Source: Polyangium mundeleinium
GTDB taxonomy: Bacteria; Myxococcota_A; Polyangia; Polyangiales; Polyangiaceae
Length of the DNA stretch: 64,000 nucleotides
NCBI RefSeq assembly: GCF_028369105.1
Contig: NZ_JAQNDO010000001.1
Location: 2,907,711 to 2,971,710, forward strand
Reading direction: 5' to 3'
The notes beneath the pieces are model-generated. The model searched no databases, was not told the DNA's origin, and was given only the letters and a program-made list of their open reading frames with translations. A program made the position numbers and the translations under genes. Shown piece after piece: positions 60,353 to 64,000 of the stretch (the stretch's first letter is position 1; each line of letters starts with the position of its first letter).

Positions 60353-61693
60353 ATGATGCGCGCGATGTTGCGAGGGTTCGTCTTGCGCCAGGGCCTGCGC
60401 GTCGTCGCCGTGCGCCCCGAGGAGATCGGCGCCGTCGTGTGGTCGTTCGTCTACTTTTTCCTGCTCCTCTCCGGGTATTACCTCATTCGCCCGCTCCGCG
60501 ACGCCATGGGCATCGCGGGCGGCGAGAAGGCCTTGCCGTGGCTCTTCTCCGCGACGTTCGGGGTGATGCTCTGCGCCGTCCCGCTTTATGGCGCCCTCGT
60601 CACGCGCCTCTCGCGCCGCCGCCTCGTCCCCGTCGTCCACCGCTTCTTCGCGGCAAACCTCCTCCTCTTTTTCGCGCTCGCGTCCCTCGGCGTCCCGCGT
60701 CCGCTCCTCGGCCGCGTCTTTTTCGTCTGGACCAGCGTCTACAACCTGTTCGTCGTCTCCGTCCTCTGGAGCTTCCTCGTCGACGTCTTCACGAGCGAGC
60801 AGGGCAAGCGCCTCTTCGGCATCATCGCCGCGGGCGGCAGCGCGGGCGCGATCCTGGGCCCACTCGTCACGGCGGCCGTGAGCAAGCGGCTCGGGCAAAC
60901 GCACCTCTTCTGGTTGCTCGTCCTCTCGGCCGTGACGCTCGAAGCGTGTGTCCTCTGCGCGCGGCGCGCCGAGCATTACGCGGGCGCGCGTGACGCCTCG
61001 GAGGCGCGCGCCTCTTCGGACAAACCCGTCGGTGGCTCGCTTTTCGCCGGCGTCCGCCTCATCGTCGCGTCGCCGTACCTCGCGGGCATCGCGCTCGCGA
61101 TGTTGCTCCTGACGACGATGAACACCTTTCTTTATCTCCAGAAGACCGATCTCGTCCGCCGCGCGGCCCAGGATTCGGCGGCGCATACGGCTCTTTTCGC
61201 CTGGAACGACACGGCCGTGAACGTCCTCTCCGCCGCGCTCTCGTTGTTCCTCACGGGCCGGCTCATGACCCGGCTCGGCCTCGCCGCGGCGCTCGTCGTG
61301 CTCCCCGTCCTCTCTGGCCTCGGATTCTCGGCGCTCGCCGTCTATCCCTCCCTCGCGGTCGTTGCCGTGGTCGAGGGACTCCGCCGCGCGGCGCAATATG
61401 CGATCGAGCGCCCGGCGCGCGAGGTGCTTTATACCGTCCTCCCCCGGGAGGCGAAATACAAGGCGAAGAGCTTCATCGACACCGTGGTCTTTCGCGGGGG
61501 CGATGCCGCGAGCGCGTGGGCGCACGCGGGGTTGCTCACCCTGGGTTTGTCGTCCTCGGGCATCTCGCTCGTCGCGGTCCCGCTCGCGGGCCTTTGGCTC
61601 GGCGTGGCCCTTTTCCTGGCCCGCCGCGAAAAGACCCTGGCGGAGGAGGGGGCCGAGTCACGCAAGCTGGACGCGCCGGCGGCCGTGACCTGA
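60353..61693 (+). CDS. Npt1/Npt2-type nucleotide transporter (ATP/ADP translocase-like MFS)
   Basis: 446 residues, about eleven to twelve hydrophobic helices. The first loop region (FLLLSGYYLIRPLRDAMGIAGGEKALPWLFSA) is characteristic of the ATP/ADP antiporter family known from Rickettsia, Chlamydia and plastids, which also has free-living members of unknown substrate. Later landmarks are LFGIIAAGGSAGAILGPLV and the RPAREVLYTVLPREAKYKAKSFID loop. Three close ATG codons (60353, 60356, 60365) are possible starts. It follows the Mur ligase by 49 bp and is probably in the same operon; a linked role in cell-wall or nucleotide-activated precursors is conjecture. Confidence 0.85.
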   Translation: MMRAMLRGFVLRQGLRVVAVRPEEIGAVVWSFVYFFLLLSGYYLIRPLRDAMGIAGGEKALPWLFSATFGVMLCAVPLYGALVTRLSRRRLVPVVHRFFAANLLLFFALASLGVPRPLLGRVFFVWTSVYNLFVVSVLWSFLVDVFTSEQGKRLFGIIAAGGSAGAILGPLVTAAVSKRLGQTHLFWLLVLSAVTLEACVLCARRAEHYAGARDASEARASSDKPVGGSLFAGVRLIVASPYLAGIALAMLLLTTMNTFLYLQKTDLVRRAAQDSAAHTALFAWNDTAVNVLSAALSLFLTGRLMTRLGLAAALVVLPVLSGLGFSALAVYPSLAVVAVVEGLRRAAQYAIERPAREVLYTVLPREAKYKAKSFIDTVVFRGGDAASAWAHAGLLTLGLSSSGISLVAVPLAGLWLGVALFLARREKTLAEEGAESRKLDAPAAVT

Positions 61694-61700
61694 CCCGCGT

Positions 61701-62678
61701 TTACCGCCCCATCCCCTTCTCCCGCAGCCACGCGACGCTCCTCGCCATGCCCTCGTCGAGCCCGATGCGCGGCGCATACCCGAGGGCCTTGATCCGCTCG
61801 ATCCCGTATTGCCCGCGCCGAAGCACGTAGCGCACGGCCTCGCGGTTCATTTCGAGCTCCCGCCCCAGCACGGAGGCCGCGCGATCGAGCGTGGCGGCGG
61901 CGCGGAGCACGAGCGGCCCCGGGAGATCGGGGAGCCCGCGGATGCCGAGGAATCGCTGGTAATGGCTGAAGAATTCGCGCGCGGTCGTGCGCCTGTCGTC
62001 CGTGACCGTGAAAGGCAGGCCGCCCTTGTTCGCGGCGAGCACGAGCTCGATCGCGTCGAGGAGGTTGTCCACGTACACGTGGTTCACGTGACAAACCTTG
62101 CTATCGACGTAGATCCACGACCGCGCGGCCATCATGCGCGTCGGCCGCTCCGTCCAGGGGATCGAGCCGGGGCCATACACGTCGCCGGGCCTCACCACGT
62201 AGACATCGAAGACGCCGGGCTCGTGCGCCGCGAGCGCGAGCGCCTCGCTCCGGATCTTCGTCGCGCAATAAGGGTTGTCGAAGCCGCCCAGGGGCCCGTC
62301 CTCGGGCACGCCGTCGGGGAAATCGAAGCCGTGCACCATGACCGACGAGATCATCACGAAATGGCGCACGCCCGCGCGCCGCGCCGCGACCAGCATCGCC
62401 CCCGTTCCGCCCACGTTCACCCGCTCGAAGAGCGTCATCGGGCCCGACTCCCGCACGACCGCGGCCGTGTGGTAGACGGTCTCCGCCCCCGCGCAGAGCG
62501 CCGCGCAGGCCGCCGGATCCGACACGTCCCCGCGGAGGAGCTCGATCGAAGGGCCTCCCTCGCGATTCGGCACGAGATCCAGCCCGCGAACCCTGAAGCC
62601 CGCGGCGAGCGCGCGCGCGGCGAGCGCCCGGCCGAGGAACCCCGATGCGCCCGTGATGGCCACGATCGATCGGCTCAT
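61701..62678 (-). CDS. NAD(P)-dependent extended SDR epimerase/dehydrogenase
   Basis: 325 residues. Rossmann signature ITGASGFLGRALA at the N-terminus, catalytic YCATK (Tyr/Lys) in the middle, SSVMVHG supplying the Ser region, and VRPGDVYGPG downstream of it. The motif set suits a 3-beta-hydroxysteroid-dehydrogenase/UDP-sugar epimerase-type enzyme. The specific substrate is unclear. It is convergent with the transporter gene (7 bp apart) and divergent from the alpha/beta hydrolase gene, with which it shares a 70-bp palindrome-bearing promoter region. Confidence 0.9.
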   Translation of the reverse strand: MSRSIVAITGASGFLGRALAARALAAGFRVRGLDLVPNREGGPSIELLRGDVSDPAACAALCAGAETVYHTAAVVRESGPMTLFERVNVGGTGAMLVAARRAGVRHFVMISSVMVHGFDFPDGVPEDGPLGGFDNPYCATKIRSEALALAAHEPGVFDVYVVRPGDVYGPGSIPWTERPTRMMAARSWIYVDSKVCHVNHVYVDNLLDAIELVLAANKGGLPFTVTDDRRTTAREFFSHYQRFLGIRGLPDLPGPLVLRAAATLDRAASVLGRELEMNREAVRYVLRRGQYGIERIKALGYAPRIGLDEGMARSVAWLREKGMGR

Positions 62679-62699
62679 TCTTGTCCCCGCTCCTTATCT

Positions 62700-62735
62700 C
62701 CGAAAGAGGGACCTTGACCGCAAGGCCCCTTTCGG
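62700..62735. promoter_or_regulatory. nested palindrome in the divergent SDR / hydrolase promoter region
   Basis: CCGAAAG (62700-62706) pairs with CTTTCGG (62729-62735), and inside it CCTTG (62712-62716) pairs with CAAGG (62721-62725). The dyad lies between the two divergent starts, a good place for a shared operator; it could also be an RNA hairpin. Confidence 0.4.
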
Positions 62736-62748
62736 TTTCCTTTCTCGC

Positions 62749-63534
62749 ATGCCCCACGTCGATCTGAATGGCCAAAAGATTTTCTACGAGGACTCCGGCG
62801 GCGAGGGACCGCCCGTCGTGCTCGCGCACGGCTTCTTGATGGATCTGACGATGTTCGATCCGCAGGTCGCGGTCCTCGCGCCCGAGTTCCGCGTGATCCG
62901 CTTCGACGCCCGCGGCTTCGGCCGCACGAAGAGCGACGGGAATCGCTTCACCTACTGGGACTCGGTCGAGGACTGCATTCGGCTCCTCGATCACCTCGGC
63001 ATCGAGCGCGCCGTCGTCGGTGGCATGTCCCAGGGCGGCTTTCTCACGCTGCGCGCCGCGTTGAAGTGGCCCGATCGCGTGAAGGCCCTCGTCCTCATCA
63101 ACTCGCAGGGCGGCGTGGACGACGCCGAGACGCTCGCCGGGAACCGCAGCATGCTGGAGACATGGCGGCAGCAGGGCCCGATTGATCCGATCGTCCATGG
63201 GATCGCCGGCCTCATCCTCGGCGCGCCCGAGCACTGGGAGCCCTGGGTCTCGATGTGGCGGAAGGCCTCGATCGAAGACCTCGTGGCCCCCACGCTCGCC
63301 CTGCTCGAGCGCGAGGACATCACCGATCGCCTCAGCGAGATCAAGCAGCCGGCGATCGTCTTCCACGGCGACGCGGACCTCGCGATTTCGCTCGAGCGCG
63401 GCCGCCTCCTCGCGGACAAACTCTCGGGCTGCAAGAGTTTCGTCACGGTGAAGGGCGCCGCGCACGCGTCGAACCTCACCCACGCCGATCAGGTGAACCC
63501 GCCGCTCCTCGCGTTCCTCCGCGCGTACGCGTGA
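62749..63534 (+). CDS. alpha/beta-hydrolase fold protein
   Basis: 261 residues from ATG 62749; a longer frame starting at 62653 would overlap the divergent SDR gene. Oxyanion region VVLAHGFLMDLTMFD; nucleophile elbow VVGGMSQGGFL (Ser); acid in FHGDADLAIS; catalytic His in KGAAHASNLT. The cap region is short. The fold covers esterases, haloperoxidase-like enzymes, lactonases and similar hydrolases, so the substrate is open. The first half (YEDSGGEGPPVVLAHG) is typical of the 3-oxoadipate enol-lactonase/AHL-lactonase-like group. Confidence 0.9.
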   Translation: MPHVDLNGQKIFYEDSGGEGPPVVLAHGFLMDLTMFDPQVAVLAPEFRVIRFDARGFGRTKSDGNRFTYWDSVEDCIRLLDHLGIERAVVGGMSQGGFLTLRAALKWPDRVKALVLINSQGGVDDAETLAGNRSMLETWRQQGPIDPIVHGIAGLILGAPEHWEPWVSMWRKASIEDLVAPTLALLEREDITDRLSEIKQPAIVFHGDADLAISLERGRLLADKLSGCKSFVTVKGAAHASNLTHADQVNPPLLAFLRAYA

Positions 63535-63593
63535 GCCGCACGGGCTGAACATCCGAGCAGACACACCGGCGCCTACGCGCTAGGATGCGCGGC

Positions 63594-64000
63594 ATGCCGC
63601 GCCCCGTGCAGAACCCGCCGAACCCCTGGGCGAAGACCGAGGTCGAGTGGCTCGACGAGCCGCCGAACGCGACGCTCCAGGTCTTCGAGGAGCAGGCCCG
63701 CTCGATCCTCTCCGAGAACGAGAGCCCGGATCTGCCCTTCCGCTTCAGCCTGAACCCCTACCGCGGCTGCATCCACGCCTGCGCCTACTGTTATGCCCGC
63801 CCGAGCCACCAGTACCTCGGCTTCGGCGCGGGCACCGATTTCGATCGCAAGATCGTGGTCAAGACGAACGCGCCGCGCCTCCTCCGCGAGGCCTTCGAGA
63901 AGCCGAGCTGGCGCGGCGACGGGGTCGTCCTCTCGGGAAACACCGATTGTTATCAGCCGCTCGAAGCGAGCTACGAGCTCACGCGTCAATGTCTCGACGT
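63594..64000 (+). CDS. radical SAM protein, SplB-like (3' partial)
   Basis: 135 codons visible before the window ends. The N-terminal region ([13 protein letters not shown]) leads to [25 protein letters not shown], whose CxxxCxxC cysteines hold the [4Fe-4S] cluster that cleaves S-adenosylmethionine. The layout with early motif and 'YRGC.H.C.YCYAR' is that of spore-photoproduct-lyase-like/Rv2578c-type radical SAM proteins of unknown reaction. An in-frame ATG at 63585 could add three residues. Confidence 0.85.
   Translation, partial: MPRPVQNPPNPWAKTEVEWLDEPPNATLQVFEEQARSILSENESPDLPFRFSLNPYRGCIHACAYCYARPSHQYLGFGAGTDFDRKIVVKTNAPRLLREAFEKPSWRGDGVVLSGNTDCYQPLEASYELTRQCLD

Noticed and set aside
1-64000. 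rRNA, tRNA, transposase, integrase or phage genes
   Set aside because: None recognised on either strand by eye; a tRNA or covariance-model scan would be decisive.

Overview
The window is very GC-rich, gene-dense DNA that looks like the chromosome of a large-genome myxobacterium, probably a Polyangium/Sorangium-like member of the Polyangiales. The grounds are an extended Hanks-type kinase/ATPase regulator, twelve DUF4215 'myxobacterial disulfide' repeats in one protein, Cys-bearing MYXO-CTERM tails, many lipoproteins with Gly/Ser/Pro linkers, and several candidate sigma-54 promoters. I saw no rRNA, tRNA, transposase, phage gene or CRISPR array. The species assignment is inference.

Layout. 0-6.6 kb: a Ser/Thr kinase fused to an ATPase/TPR sensor (5' end off the window), a vWA lipoprotein and a PAS-STAS RsbR-like protein. 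6.6-12 kb: alkyl sulfatase, DMT transporter (carrying a palindrome insertion), Cys/Met-metabolism PLP enzyme and an APH-type kinase. 12-24 kb: cell-surface genes: DUF4215 protein, copper type II monooxygenase-like lipoprotein, M2 peptidyl-dipeptidase in a likely run with a HAD phosphatase and a VOC protein, a small PPC-like exported protein, a beta-propeller lipoprotein with a CxxCH site, a MYXO-CTERM protein and a Cys-rich lipoprotein. Two repeat regions lie among them: a 42/43-bp tandem array at 18.68 kb and a compound inverted repeat at 19.6-19.95 kb. 24-27.4 kb: small genes (RRM protein, DnaJ-type zinc protein, Cys-rich hypothetical, mini membrane protein, Rnk, PfpI/DJ-1).

27.4-37.1 kb: three diverged paralogous ~1000-residue lipoproteins with Asp-box/BNR propeller motifs, each start codon overlapping the preceding stop, preceded by a SnoaL-like gene. 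37.3-43.2 kb: SRAP protein, then signalling/redox genes: a receiver-like domain lacking its phospho-Asp fused to GAF, a STAS-like protein, and a tight three-gene operon (MpaB-type oxygenase, cyclic-nucleotide-binding domain fused to a methyltransferase, second STAS-like protein). 43.9-53.5 kb: lipoprotein, TPR protein and an AddAB-type helicase-nuclease pair, followed by a seven-copy 43-bp array. 53.5-64 kb: EAL-CBS protein, phospholipase D, Cys-rich lipoprotein, DUF2330 protein, a Mur ligase lacking the N-terminal MurE domain, an Npt-type nucleotide transporter, an SDR epimerase, an alpha/beta hydrolase and the start of a radical SAM protein.

Common threads are export (over ten lipoproteins or signal-peptide proteins), phosphorylation/STAS/cyclic-nucleotide/c-di-GMP signalling, and sigma-54-like -24/-12 sequences placed just upstream of six genes. 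The best candidates for undescribed biology are the triple-paralogue propeller operon, the MpaB/CNB-methyltransferase/STAS operon, and the two unrelated tandem arrays that share a 42-43 bp period.
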